Shown here piece by piece: positions 26,334-34,710 of a stretch of 64,000 nucleotides of DNA. The stretch comes from Candidatus Aminicenantes bacterium (GTDB lineage: Bacteria; Acidobacteriota; Aminicenantia; Aminicenantales; UBA4085). The stretch lies in NCBI GenBank assembly GCA_026393855.1, contig JAPKZJ010000009.1:1-64000 (forward strand). Reading direction: 5' to 3'. The notes beneath the pieces are model-generated. The model was not told where the DNA came from. It worked only from the letters and a program-made list of their open reading frames with translations, and made no database searches. The position numbers were made by a program, and so were the translations under genes. Position 1 is the stretch's first letter, and each line of letters begins with the position of its first letter.

Positions 26334-27155
26334 TTAAAATCCGCGCAGACTGGTGCTGTCGCGGCTCGGCAGCCCGCTTTTGGGCGTGCGCTTGAGGACC
26401 ACGTATTGGATGCCGCGCCCTTCGCAGAACTCGCGCTTCTCCGGCCGGTCGCCGTCGTCGTTGACCAGGTAGACGTCGGGCTTGATGCGGCTGATCTCGG
26501 GCGCCGCATCCAGCCAGCCGAAGCCGGAACCGACGAAAGCCTGCTTGACGTGCTTGACGGCCAGGACCATGTAGAGCCGGGTGTCCTGGCCGAGCAGGGG
26601 GTGGCCCTTGCCCTTGAGCATCCGGATGTTGGCGTCGCTGCCGACGTCGACGAAGAGGTCGCCGTAGCCCGAAGCCTCCTCGAAGAAACGGATATGGCCC
26701 GAGTGGAGCCAGTCGTAGCAACCGCTGACAATGACTTTGCGCTGGCGAGCCAGGCGGGAGTTGAGAGGGGGGGCTGGCGGCAGCGCGATCAGGTCCGTCT
26801 CGGGGATCGTCCGCACCTCGATCTCGAGGCCGGCCCCGAAGGTCCGCTTCGCGTCGTTCATCTCGCCTTCGGGCACGGCCCAGACCTGCGGCTTGACGAC
26901 ATCCAAACCCGGGACGGCGTCGGCGGTCGGGCTGCCGGTGGCGATGCGGGCGCTCTTGACGAAGCGGAGGGACTGGACGATGTAGAGCCGCTCGCCGGCC
27001 GGAAATTTCGCCGGCTTGCCGGAGATCCTCTTGACGGCGGCATCCGGCCAGACCCAGGCGTGGACATCGCCGATCTTGGCCGCCTCCTCCAGGAAACGGA
27101 CCTGGCGGGAGCGGAGGTCATCGAAGCTCCCGACGATGGCGACGGTCTTGATCAA
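26334..27155 (-). CDS. Cytidylyltransferase-family protein with two tandem domains, the first degenerate
   Basis: A 273-residue protein of the HxGH nucleotidyltransferase superfamily (glycerol-3-phosphate cytidylyltransferase / HldE-type adenylyltransferase). The C-terminal domain (about 138-273) has the catalytic 'HSGH' (151-154) and a terminal 'STS' motif. Residues 3-125 align with the same fold ('LRSRQVRFLEEAAKIGD' against 'LHSGHIRFFEEASGYGD') but HSGH is replaced by RSRQ, so this half is probably non-catalytic. The substrate is unknown; a sugar-phosphate or polyol-phosphate is likely from the family. It is upstream of rsgA. Confidence 0.82.
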   Translation of the reverse strand: MIKTVAIVGSFDDLRSRQVRFLEEAAKIGDVHAWVWPDAAVKRISGKPAKFPAGERLYIVQSLRFVKSARIATGSPTADAVPGLDVVKPQVWAVPEGEMNDAKRTFGAGLEIEVRTIPETDLIALPPAPPLNSRLARQRKVIVSGCYDWLHSGHIRFFEEASGYGDLFVDVGSDANIRMLKGKGHPLLGQDTRLYMVLAVKHVKQAFVGSGFGWLDAAPEISRIKPDVYLVNDDGDRPEKREFCEGRGIQYVVLKRTPKSGLPSRDSTSLRGF

Positions 27156-27247
27156 GATTCAGACTCCATTCTCCCGCTCATTATAGGGAAGAACGGACCG
27201 GAATTCCAACCCTCGTTTCGCCGAGCCTGGCTCCGGGGCCGGGCGCT

Positions 27248-28591
27248 TCAGCGGAGGCGAACCTTCAGACCCGTACTGACCGATAGGTATTTCCAGCCGG
27301 GGGCCGTGACCGCCCCAACCGGGGCGAACGGAGCGCTGTAAGCTTCTGCTTCCAACTGCCATTGCAGTGTCGGGAGAAGCTCGATGCTGATGGTCCCCCA
27401 GCCTCGCAAGGCCGTCTTCCAAAGCCCGAACGCTTCGCCCGCTTTGGCCAGGCGCTGGATCCCCGCCCCCAGGTCGAGGGAAGCTGCGACCGGACCGTTC
27501 CCGCCGATCTCCCAGGCCGTCCCGGCTTCGAGGGTCTCGACGGCTCGAGGCGCGAAGTAGCCGGCCGAGGAGGCGCGGGCGAAGCCGAGCCAGTGGGCTT
27601 GGAGGGAGACTTCGCCGGACGCGCCGAGAGGCCGGACGAGCGCGATTCCGGATTGGAGGCGACGGTTGGCCTTCTCGCCGCGGGCTTCGATCCAGCCGGC
27701 CCGGCCCGTGCCCCTGATCCGGAACGGGCCGGCCGGGACGTCCAGCCCGAGCCGGGCTTCGTTCGAGACCGCCTTGTTCAGAGCCAGCAGCGGGTTGGCG
27801 ATGAGCGGTTTTCTTTGCGCCCTGATGTCGAGGGCAAGCCCCTCGTCCGGAGCCCGCCAGCGGACGCGTACCTCGGCCTCGGGTGTGGTCCAGGAGGCCG
27901 AACCCGATTTCTTCCCGTCGCCGGCATGGCGGGCGGCTCCCAAGCCCGCCTCCAGCCGCACAACCGGACTCGGCCGGCCTTCCAGCCGCAAGAGAAGCTC
28001 CTCGATCGAAGTCCGCCCCGCTTGGGTTTGCGTCCCGTCGTCGAGCCAGGAGGCGATGGCCAGACCCCCCAGCCGGAAACCCCCGCGGAAGGCCATGTCG
28101 CCCGCCAACCCGGCTCGCGCGACATGGGTTCCGTCGGAATCGACGGACGTCCCGCCCAGGGGCTGGAGCGTGGGGGCGGCGCGCAGTTTCCCTTTGGCCA
28201 GGGCCTGCTTGATGTCCTCCGCTTCCTGCGCCGTTTGCGCCGCGCGCTCGTAGGCCCGCAAGGCCTCGACCGTCCGGCCGAGCTTGAGCCAGGTGTTGCC
28301 GAGGGCCAGCCAGCCCCAGGCATCGCCGGGCTCGAGCGCCGTGTATTCGCGGAACCGCGGCAGGGCGCCGGCGGGGCTTTTGGCCAGGAGCCCGAGGAAG
28401 TAGTAGGCCGCGGATTGATCCGGATCGAGCTCGATGACCTGGAGGAACAAGGCCTCGGCCTTGACCCGGTTGCCCTCATTGTAGGCCGCCTTGGCCTGGA
28501 GGAGTCGCGCCTGGGCCGTCGTTTGCTCGGCTGCGGGAAGGCCCAAGACCATTACGGCCAGGATCATCAACGCGATTCGGATGCCTTTCAT
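27248..28591 (-). CDS. TPR protein with C-terminal outer-membrane beta-barrel-like domain
   Basis: A 447-residue exported protein: signal peptide (about 1-26), two to four TPR units (about 28-125, 'AAYYFLGLLAKSP', 'GWLALGNTWLKLGRTVEALRAYERA'), then about 300 residues of alternating amphipathic strands ending in 'YLSVSTGLKVRLR'. A 'GYFAP' segment resembles motifs in the barrels of TPR-porins such as BcsC. TPR plus barrel is the layout of outer-membrane polysaccharide exporters (PgaA, BcsC). Its ATG overlaps the upstream membrane gene's TGA (ATGA), tying it to the glycosyltransferase block. Export of a polymer is inferred. Confidence 0.7.
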   Translation of the reverse strand: MKGIRIALMILAVMVLGLPAAEQTTAQARLLQAKAAYNEGNRVKAEALFLQVIELDPDQSAAYYFLGLLAKSPAGALPRFREYTALEPGDAWGWLALGNTWLKLGRTVEALRAYERAAQTAQEAEDIKQALAKGKLRAAPTLQPLGGTSVDSDGTHVARAGLAGDMAFRGGFRLGGLAIASWLDDGTQTQAGRTSIEELLLRLEGRPSPVVRLEAGLGAARHAGDGKKSGSASWTTPEAEVRVRWRAPDEGLALDIRAQRKPLIANPLLALNKAVSNEARLGLDVPAGPFRIRGTGRAGWIEARGEKANRRLQSGIALVRPLGASGEVSLQAHWLGFARASSAGYFAPRAVETLEAGTAWEIGGNGPVAASLDLGAGIQRLAKAGEAFGLWKTALRGWGTISIELLPTLQWQLEAEAYSAPFAPVGAVTAPGWKYLSVSTGLKVRLR

Positions 28592-28956
28592 GTCTTGTCT
28601 TTCCGAATCGAGAATCGGGCCGCTTGGACGGCCAGGAGCACGACGGCCAGGGTGATGTACCCGGCCGCCAGGGCTGCCCAGCGGATGAAGTTGCGGGCAT
28701 GGACCGATTTCAGTCCCGTCGCGACAGCCGCTCCCGCGATGCTTTTGGCCGAGGGAACAACGAGGAGCCCGAGAATCCAGCCCGTGGCCCATATCCCGAG
28801 CAGGATGCCGGCGGCGATCCCCGTGTTCCCGACGATTTTTGGCCAGGCGACGGGGACTCTTCGCAGGCGGCGCCAAATCCCTCGCAGCGGGAGGAGCAGC
28901 GCCGCGGCCAGATAGAACAGGCCGCCGATGCCGGTTCCCGGCACGCCCGCCGTCAT
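28588..28956 (-). CDS. Small inner-membrane protein of unknown function in polysaccharide block
   Basis: A 122-residue protein with three predicted membrane helices (about 10-27, 44-66 and 91-112) and a basic C-terminus ('RFSIRKDKT'). No family was recognised. Its ATG directly abuts the TAG of the glycosyltransferase gene and its stop overlaps the TPR-barrel gene, so all three are translated from one message. By position it could be the small accessory subunit of a polysaccharide synthase, as PgaD is for PgaC; sequence alone does not show this. Confidence 0.75.
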   Translation of the reverse strand: MTAGVPGTGIGGLFYLAAALLLPLRGIWRRLRRVPVAWPKIVGNTGIAAGILLGIWATGWILGLLVVPSAKSIAGAAVATGLKSVHARNFIRWAALAAGYITLAVVLLAVQAARFSIRKDKT

Positions 28957-30057
28957 CTAATGCCCCTTCTCATAAATGAGGAAGCTGCGGCCGCGGACGA
29001 CTTCCGACCATAACGCTTCCAGGAAGTAGATCGCGTTGACCGTCCGCAGAATAAAGAAGCAAGGCACGCTGAGAAGCGCCCGCCCCACTTCCCGCCGGGG
29101 CCAGGCTCCGACGACGACCGGGACGACGACGGCGGGCACGTCGATGACGTATCCGAGCAGGATCAGGGGACTCCGGAGCAGAATGGCGATGGCGGGCAGC
29201 AACAGCAGATAGACGAGCGAGGCGACGATGGCGTCCCAGAGCGCGACGGCCACGGCCGAGCGCAGAAACGGGATTTTGAGAAGTCCCCGGCGGTGAAGCC
29301 GGACGTTCTGGACGAAACCGTGCGACCATCGCCGAAGCTGTTTTTTCAGGAATCCGAAGTCGTGCGGTTCGATGGGGAAAGCGACGGCGTCGGGGATGAA
29401 CCGGACCGCGTACCCGTTCTGGTACATCGTCCAGGTCAAGTCGACGTCCTCGGCCAAGGTCCGGTTCCGCCAGCCCCCGATCTCGCGCAGGGCCTCGGTG
29501 CGGTACATCGAGAAGCAGCCCGAGCTGATCAACGGCGTCCCGTACTGGTCCTGGACGCGCTTGTAGAAAGTGAAAGCGAAAAGGTATTCGATGTAGCGGC
29601 CCCGCTCCCAGACGCTCCGGACGCGCCGGGGCAAAACGCTGCCGCAAGCGGCGGCGACCCGGGGATCTTCGAAGGCGGGGAGAAGCCTTTCGATCGCGTC
29701 CGGGGCGAGCGTCGTATCGGCGTCCAGGGCGATCGCATACGGCGTCCGCACCATCGGCAAAGCGAAGGTCTGGGCCCCGGCCTTGGAGCCCGTATTGGCG
29801 GGGGGGCGGACGACGGTGACCCCGAAGGCGCGGGCCGCGTCGCCCGTGCCGTCGGTCGAACAGTCATCGACGACGATGACCGAGGCGGGAGTCCGGGTCT
29901 GGGCTAGGAGGCTGCGAAGGGTGTCTGCGATGGCGGGTGCTTCATTGAAAGCGGGAATGATCACCGTCAGAGGGACTGTCGGACCGGGGATGACCGGCTC
30001 GGGAGAGATACAGTCCCGGGGCTGGGGCTTGCGGCCGGACCGGCTCGGTGCGGACAT
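28957..30057 (-). CDS. Membrane-bound processive-type family 2 glycosyltransferase
   Basis: A 366-residue GT-A fold enzyme. The nucleotide-sugar site shows 'VVDDCS' (63-68) and 'DAD' (112-114), the acceptor/catalytic region 'EDVD' (203-206), and a 'QLRRW' motif (240-244) matching the QxxRW signature of cellulose, hyaluronan and PgaC-type synthases. Three or four membrane helices follow (about 262-345). This combination predicts a processive polymerase that moves the chain through the membrane. It lies 44 bases after a GDP-mannose 3,5-epimerase gene and immediately before the small membrane and TPR-barrel genes. There is no strong Shine-Dalgarno sequence at the chosen ATG. Confidence 0.88.
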   Translation of the reverse strand: MSAPSRSGRKPQPRDCISPEPVIPGPTVPLTVIIPAFNEAPAIADTLRSLLAQTRTPASVIVVDDCSTDGTGDAARAFGVTVVRPPANTGSKAGAQTFALPMVRTPYAIALDADTTLAPDAIERLLPAFEDPRVAAACGSVLPRRVRSVWERGRYIEYLFAFTFYKRVQDQYGTPLISSGCFSMYRTEALREIGGWRNRTLAEDVDLTWTMYQNGYAVRFIPDAVAFPIEPHDFGFLKKQLRRWSHGFVQNVRLHRRGLLKIPFLRSAVAVALWDAIVASLVYLLLLPAIAILLRSPLILLGYVIDVPAVVVPVVVGAWPRREVGRALLSVPCFFILRTVNAIYFLEALWSEVVRGRSFLIYEKGH

Positions 30058-30101
30058 CTTGGCATTAGACCAAGCGGCCGGGCTTTCCTTGGCGCCGAAA
30101 T

Positions 30102-31133
30102 TCAATCGACCGTCTTTTGGCCCGCCTTCTTGAGCTCGTACTGGCCCTTGATCCAGTCGAAGGTCTTCTTCATCCCGACCCGCAGAGGCGTATCGGGCTC
30201 CCAGCCCAGCATCTTCATGATGAAGGTGTTGTCGGAGTTGCGGCCGGCCACACCGCGCGGCGCGTCCAGCTCGTAGGTCCGGCGCAGCTTGACGCCGGCA
30301 ATCCCTTCGACCAGCGTCACCAAGTCGTTGACCGATATCAGCTCGCTTGTGCCCAGGTTGATCGGGGTGGCGATCAGGGCCTCGGTGTGAGTGATGCGGT
30401 CGATGCCCTTGACGCAGTCGTCGATGTACATGTAGCTGCGGGTCTGGGTGCCGTCGCCCCAGATGCGAATGCGGCCGCTCTTGCTGTCGACGGCCTCGAT
30501 GACCTTGCGGCTGATGGCGGCGGGCGCCTTCTCGCGTCCCCCCGTCCAGGTGCCCCACGGCCCATAGACGTTGTGGAAGCGGGCGATGAACGTCTTCATG
30601 CCCCGCTCGGCCCAGTACTCCTGGCAGAACATCTCGGAGATGAGCTTTTCCCAGCCGTAGCCGCGCTCGGACATGGCCGGGTAGGCGTCGGACTCCTTGA
30701 GGGCCCGCACGTGGGGGTCCTTCTGCAGATCGGTGTTGTAGACGCAGGCCGAGGAGGAGTAGAAGTAGCGCCGGCAACCCGCTTTGTAGGCCGACTCGAT
30801 CATGTGGGTGTTGATCAGGATGGAGCGGAGGCATTCGATCCGGAAGCGCTCGATGAAGCCCATGCCGCCCATGTCCGCGGCCAATTGATAGATTTCGTCC
30901 GCGCCCTCGACGGCCCGCTTGCAACTGACCTCCTGGCTCAAGTCGAGGCAGAGACACTCGACCCCGGGAACGCGCTGGTACCAGTCATGGAGCGGCTTTT
31001 TGTCGACGGCCCGTATGCGGGTGAAGCCCTTGGCCTTGAAGTAGGCGGCCAGGCTGCCGCCGATAAAGCCGCCGGCGCCGGCGATGACGATTTGGATGCC
31101 CTTGTCCGGGGCTTTGGCTTTGGCTTGGGTCAT
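30102..31133 (-). CDS. GDP-mannose 3,5-epimerase-like NAD-dependent epimerase
   Basis: A 343-residue extended short-chain dehydrogenase. The Rossmann motif is 'GAGGFIG' (19-25). Signature segments of GDP-mannose 3,5-epimerase (GME) are unusually well kept: 'AADMGGMGFI' (85-94), 'SSACVY' (Cys130), 'YGWEK' (Tyr159, Lys163), 'GGREKAPAA' (Lys202) and 'GRNSDN'. In plant GME the equivalent Cys and Lys perform acid/base epimerisation at C3 and C5, giving GDP-L-galactose and GDP-L-gulose. It heads the four-gene polysaccharide block and would supply its sugar nucleotide. The ATG at 31133 is preceded by GGAGG. Confidence 0.88.
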   Translation of the reverse strand: MTQAKAKAPDKGIQIVIAGAGGFIGGSLAAYFKAKGFTRIRAVDKKPLHDWYQRVPGVECLCLDLSQEVSCKRAVEGADEIYQLAADMGGMGFIERFRIECLRSILINTHMIESAYKAGCRRYFYSSSACVYNTDLQKDPHVRALKESDAYPAMSERGYGWEKLISEMFCQEYWAERGMKTFIARFHNVYGPWGTWTGGREKAPAAISRKVIEAVDSKSGRIRIWGDGTQTRSYMYIDDCVKGIDRITHTEALIATPINLGTSELISVNDLVTLVEGIAGVKLRRTYELDAPRGVAGRNSDNTFIMKMLGWEPDTPLRVGMKKTFDWIKGQYELKKAGQKTVD

Positions 31134-31323
31134 GTCTTTTCCTCCGTGCGACTAAGCGTTAGCCTTATTTTCGCCCAATCCGGGGCGCCGTGGCAACGGC
31201 CCTGGGATCGGGCGCTTTTCGGCGTCGTGCGGGGAACAGAATAAGCCCGTACCGCGCCTGCGTCCATCCCCCCCGGCGGCGATTCCAGGGGTGATTTCCC
31301 CGGGGCCGTCGTCGCCGGGAATC

Positions 31324-31339
31324 CATTTGCCGGCAAATG
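31324..31339. promoter_or_regulatory. Perfect 16-bp palindrome in divergent gap
   Basis: CATTTGCCGGCAAATG is a perfect palindrome within the 420-base gap 31134-31553 between the GME gene and a divergent lipoprotein gene. It has the size of a dimeric regulator site. No regulator gene is adjacent. Confidence 0.4.
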
Positions 31340-31355
31340 AGATCCCCTTTTATTT

Positions 31356-31482
31356 GGTTCTTCTCCCATCTTCGGGGGATGGTCAGGCGGTACGGTGATC
31401 GGCCAACGGCGAAATCGCGAGAAGAGGCCGAAGCCGCCGGGCCGATCACTGTGACGCAGGCCCCGGAGATGGGAGAAGAACC
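31356..31482. repeat. 127-bp nested inverted repeat in divergent gap
   Basis: Outer arms 31356-31377 and 31461-31482 share 'GGTTCTTCTCCCATCT' in inverted orientation with few mismatches. A perfect inner 10-bp pair (GTGATCGGCC, 31395-31404 and 31440-31449) nests inside. 'CCTTTTATTTG'-like segments flank both sides. It could form a long cruciform or structured leader RNA for either divergent gene, or be a small mobile element. The rest of the gap shows nothing recognisable. Confidence 0.55.
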
Positions 31483-31553
31483 TTTTATTTGACCGGGTTT
31501 TCGGGCTTGTGGTAGAAAGAAAGATAAGGAAGACACAAGGATCGGGGGAGCCC

Positions 31554-32837
31554 ATGCGCCAGCCACACCGTCGAATCTTCTTTTCGGCCGAAGATCATCT
31601 CCGAAGTCTCGGACAAGCTCTCCTGATCGTCGCGGCGGCGTCGATGCTCGTCCCGGCTGCCTGCCGCCGGGCCGAAAAAACCGACGGCTTCGTTTGGCCG
31701 TCGGCTCCGCCGGCCGACTGTCCCTTCCCGCCTTCCGCTGAGCTCACCGGCCTCGAGTTCACCGGCCGCCACGCCGAGTACACCGACGCCGACACTTGGT
31801 ACCCGTCCTGGGCCTCGGACGGCAAGATGTATTCCCCCTTCACCGACGGCCGGGTGGACGAGATTCGCGTTTCGTCCGCGGGCAAGGACGCCGCCACGGG
31901 GCAGGCCGTCATCACCGGCGACGATCCGCTGCGCCTGAAGATCCGGCCGCTGGGCGTCCGGCCCGGCTCGCCCGCGCCCTATGAAGGCCGGTACCCCTGC
32001 GGCAGCCTGGTCCACAACGGCATCTGGTACTATGGGACTTACGGCCTTCTCAACGCGGGCTACGGGCTGAACTGGCCCGTCCTGGGACCGACCCCGGGAT
32101 TCTATATCTCCGAGGACTTCGGCATGACCTGGATCGACCCGCCCCATTCCTGCGAGCCCGGCCGAGCCCTCTTTCCCGAGCCGTCCCGCAAGGGCGGTCC
32201 GGTCAAGATCGGAGCCCCCCATTTCGTCGACTTCGGCCGCAACATGGAGCATTCGCCCGACGCCAAGGCCTATCTCATCGGGCACGGCGCCGAACAAGAC
32301 GATATGACCGACCGGGTGGCCAACCTGAGCTGGATCACCGCCGATCAGGTTTATCTCTGCCGGGTTGTCCCGACCCCGGCGACGATCAACGACGGCAGCC
32401 GCTATGAATATTTCGCCGGCCACGACGAGGCCGCCCGCCCCGTTTGGACTCGCGATTTCGAGCGCATCCGCCCGTTGGCCGAGTGGGCCAACGCCATGGG
32501 CTGTGTCACGATCACCTACAACGCGCCTCTCAAGAAGTACCTGATGTGCGTCACCGACGGCGGCATCACGGTCTGGAAGTTCTCGACCTACATCCTGGAG
32601 TCGGACGCGGTCACCGGTCCCTGGCGGCTGGTGACGTACATGAAGGACTTCGGCGAGCAGGCCTATTTCGTCAACATCCCGTCCAAGTTCATCTCCCCGG
32701 ACGGCCGGACGCTGTGGCTGTGCTACGCGGCCAACTTCACCAACGGCTGGCTGGGGACGAAGTTCGCCGGCAAGCCGCCCGGAAGCCGCTACGGGATGTG
32801 CCTGCAGGAAGTGCGCCTGCAGGGCCCGAAGCGCTGA
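31554..32837 (+). CDS. Lipoprotein, probable beta-propeller-type glycosidase-like protein
   Basis: A 427-residue lipoprotein (candidate lipobox Cys37). The mature part is rich in Trp, Tyr, Gly and Asp with repeated blocks such as 'WYPSWASDGKMYSPFTDG', 'GFYISEDFGMTW' and 'YNAPLKKYLMCV', a pattern seen in five-bladed propeller glycosidase-like proteins (for example DUF4185-type). I cannot identify catalytic residues with certainty. The ATG at 31554 follows GGGGGAG; the frame opens at 31509 without a ribosome site. It could act on secreted or dietary glycans alongside the GH genes. Confidence 0.6.
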   Translation: MRQPHRRIFFSAEDHLRSLGQALLIVAAASMLVPAACRRAEKTDGFVWPSAPPADCPFPPSAELTGLEFTGRHAEYTDADTWYPSWASDGKMYSPFTDGRVDEIRVSSAGKDAATGQAVITGDDPLRLKIRPLGVRPGSPAPYEGRYPCGSLVHNGIWYYGTYGLLNAGYGLNWPVLGPTPGFYISEDFGMTWIDPPHSCEPGRALFPEPSRKGGPVKIGAPHFVDFGRNMEHSPDAKAYLIGHGAEQDDMTDRVANLSWITADQVYLCRVVPTPATINDGSRYEYFAGHDEAARPVWTRDFERIRPLAEWANAMGCVTITYNAPLKKYLMCVTDGGITVWKFSTYILESDAVTGPWRLVTYMKDFGEQAYFVNIPSKFISPDGRTLWLCYAANFTNGWLGTKFAGKPPGSRYGMCLQEVRLQGPKR

Positions 32838-32861
32838 TTCCTTCGCGGCGCCGCCGGGGCT

Positions 32862-33581
32862 TTACTCGACGTAGTTGAGAAACCAGGCCCGGGCCCGCTC
32901 CAAGAGTACAGCGTGGTTGTCGGCCGTGACACCGGCGGAAGGAATGGGCGGGCCGATCAGCACGTCCACCCGCCCGGGCCGGATCATGCGGCTTCCGCGG
33001 CGGTTGATCCGGTACCCCCCCGTCTGGGCCATCGGCAGGATATCCAGGCCCGAGGCGGCGGCCAGCCGGAAGGCGCCAGACTTGAAACGGCCGAGCTTGC
33101 CGTCCCGGGTGCGTGTTCCCTCGGGCAGGACGAGGACGGAGAAGTCCGGCCTGGCCTGGATCAGCCGGGCCGCCCGGTCCAGGCTGGCGCGGGCCTTAAC
33201 GCTGTTGCCGCGGTCCACCGGAATCATTCCGATCCGTCGAAGCATGGCTCCGTAGAGCGGCCAGCTGAAATGCCGCTCCTCCTCCAACCCGCGGGCCAGG
33301 CCCGGAAACGAAGCGTAGAAGACGAACGGGTCGAAGAGGTTGACGTGATTCATTAGGATGATGTACTGGCGTCCGGGCTCGACGTGCTCCCGGCCCCTCA
33401 CCCGCAGCCGGATGCCGGCGGCGAACAGAATCAGACGGCACGACCACTTGATCAGCGGCTCCAGGCGACGCCCGCGGTAGACTAGGGCTGTCACCAGGAT
33501 GCTCGAGACGCAGACGATGAAGACCGGGAAGGCGACGATCCAGAGCAGGATCGATCGCAGGCTCTCGAGGATCCGTTTCAT
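32862..33581 (-). CDS. 1-acyl-sn-glycerol-3-phosphate acyltransferase (PlsC family)
   Basis: A 239-residue membrane-associated acyltransferase. An N-terminal hydrophobic segment (about 10-34) precedes the HX4D catalytic motif 'HVNLFD' (His79-Asp84) and the phosphate-binding 'PEGTR' (153-157). It transfers an acyl chain to lysophosphatidic acid or a similar acceptor. Its start overlaps the stop of the diacylglycerol-kinase-like gene by 4 bases (ATGA), making a two-gene lipid operon. Confidence 0.92.
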   Translation of the reverse strand: MKRILESLRSILLWIVAFPVFIVCVSSILVTALVYRGRRLEPLIKWSCRLILFAAGIRLRVRGREHVEPGRQYIILMNHVNLFDPFVFYASFPGLARGLEEERHFSWPLYGAMLRRIGMIPVDRGNSVKARASLDRAARLIQARPDFSVLVLPEGTRTRDGKLGRFKSGAFRLAAASGLDILPMAQTGGYRINRRGSRMIRPGRVDVLIGPPIPSAGVTADNHAVLLERARAWFLNYVE

Positions 33582-34492
33582 GCCAGCAGGGTCAGCTCGG
33601 CGGGCAGGACTTTGAGCCGCAGGGGGGTCGTGCCCAGGAGCTCCCCGTCTGCCATCAGCAAGAGCGGGGGATCGCTTTCGACGGTGATTTCGGAGGCCTG
33701 CAGGGTCTCGACCTTGGGGTGGGCCTTGTGCGTCCCGGCGAAGACCCGCTTGAAGATGGCCAGGATCTCGCGGCGGTTCACTTGCCGGAAGACGATCAGG
33801 TCGGCTTTGCCGTCGGCCGTGTCCGCATCCGGGGCGATTTTCATCTTACCGCCCGTGTACTTGGAATTGGAGACGACCAGGGCGCTGTCGCGGATCTCCT
33901 GCACGGCGCCGTCGGCCGTGATGGTGATCCGGTTGTCCATGCCTTTGGCCAGGCGCAGCAGCACCGCCAGGCTGTAGCCCAGGGTTCCCAGCGGCTTGAG
34001 CTTCTCGTTGGTCAGCTTCAGGATGTCGGCGATCAGGCCGGCCCCGATGATGTTCAGGCTGTAGCGGCGCTCGACCGCGGCACCCTGAAGATAGGTGAAT
34101 TCGACCAAATCGACGGGCCGCCGGCGGCCCTCCAGGATGCGGTCGATGGCGACCTCCGGCGAATCGACGCCGAAGTCCCGCAGGAAGGAGTTGCCCGTCC
34201 CGGCCGGGATGAGCCCCAGGTCGGGCCGGCGGGCCGGCCGGCCCTCGGCGTAAAGGCCGTTGACGACTTCGTACGGCGTCCCGTCGCCGCCCAAGCAGAG
34301 AAGAAGCTCGAAGGCTTCTTTGGCGGCCCAGCGGCCGATCTCGACGGCGTGCCCGGCGTATTCGGAGAGCCGGATGGTCAGGCTGGGGAAGAGCTGGCGC
34401 AGGCGGGGCTCCAGACGCTCGAAAATCTTGAAAGCTTTCCCGTGCCCGGCCTCGGGGTTGATGACGAGCAAGGTTTTGGTTGTCGGCAACAT
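33578..34492 (-). CDS. Diacylglycerol/sphingosine kinase-like lipid kinase (YegS/DagK family)
   Basis: A 304-residue cytoplasmic or peripheral kinase. The ATP site motif 'GGDGT' is at 68-72, preceded by 'INPEAG' (11-16), both hallmarks of the DAGK catalytic family. 'PAGTGNSF' near residue 95 is also typical. It would phosphorylate diacylglycerol or a related lipid to give the phosphatidate that PlsC-type metabolism uses. It is first in a two-gene operon with PlsC. The gap upstream (34493-34710) holds a 9-bp inverted repeat (GCGCTCCAG, 34539-34547 and 34583-34591) and no gene. Confidence 0.9.
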   Translation of the reverse strand: MLPTTKTLLVINPEAGHGKAFKIFERLEPRLRQLFPSLTIRLSEYAGHAVEIGRWAAKEAFELLLCLGGDGTPYEVVNGLYAEGRPARRPDLGLIPAGTGNSFLRDFGVDSPEVAIDRILEGRRRPVDLVEFTYLQGAAVERRYSLNIIGAGLIADILKLTNEKLKPLGTLGYSLAVLLRLAKGMDNRITITADGAVQEIRDSALVVSNSKYTGGKMKIAPDADTADGKADLIVFRQVNRREILAIFKRVFAGTHKAHPKVETLQASEITVESDPPLLLMADGELLGTTPLRLKVLPAELTLLA

Positions 34493-34710
34493 CGCCCGCT
34501 TATAGCATGGCCGGCCGAAAAACGCAATTTTGATACGAGCGCTCCAGCCTAGAAAGTCCATGGCCAAAAGTTGGAGCGGGTTCTGGAGCGCCAGCCCCGT
34601 AGCGGGATTCTCCGTTCTTCCACGGACTTGCGCCCACGGGATCCCGCGGAGGGATTGAAACCACCCCGGCTTTGGAAGAAAATGCGGGGGAATCCCCCGG
34701 GAGGCTCACC

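Noticed and set aside
30102-30957. Extension of the GT2 reading frame upstream through the epimerase gene
   Set aside because: The frame is open by chance. The GT-A domain begins near residue 28 from the ATG at 30057, and the epimerase gene on the same strand is well supported.
34493-34710. Search for a small RNA or riboswitch in the divergent gap before the GH97 gene
   Set aside because: Only a 9-bp inverted repeat and a few short GC hairpins are visible, not enough to support a named RNA.
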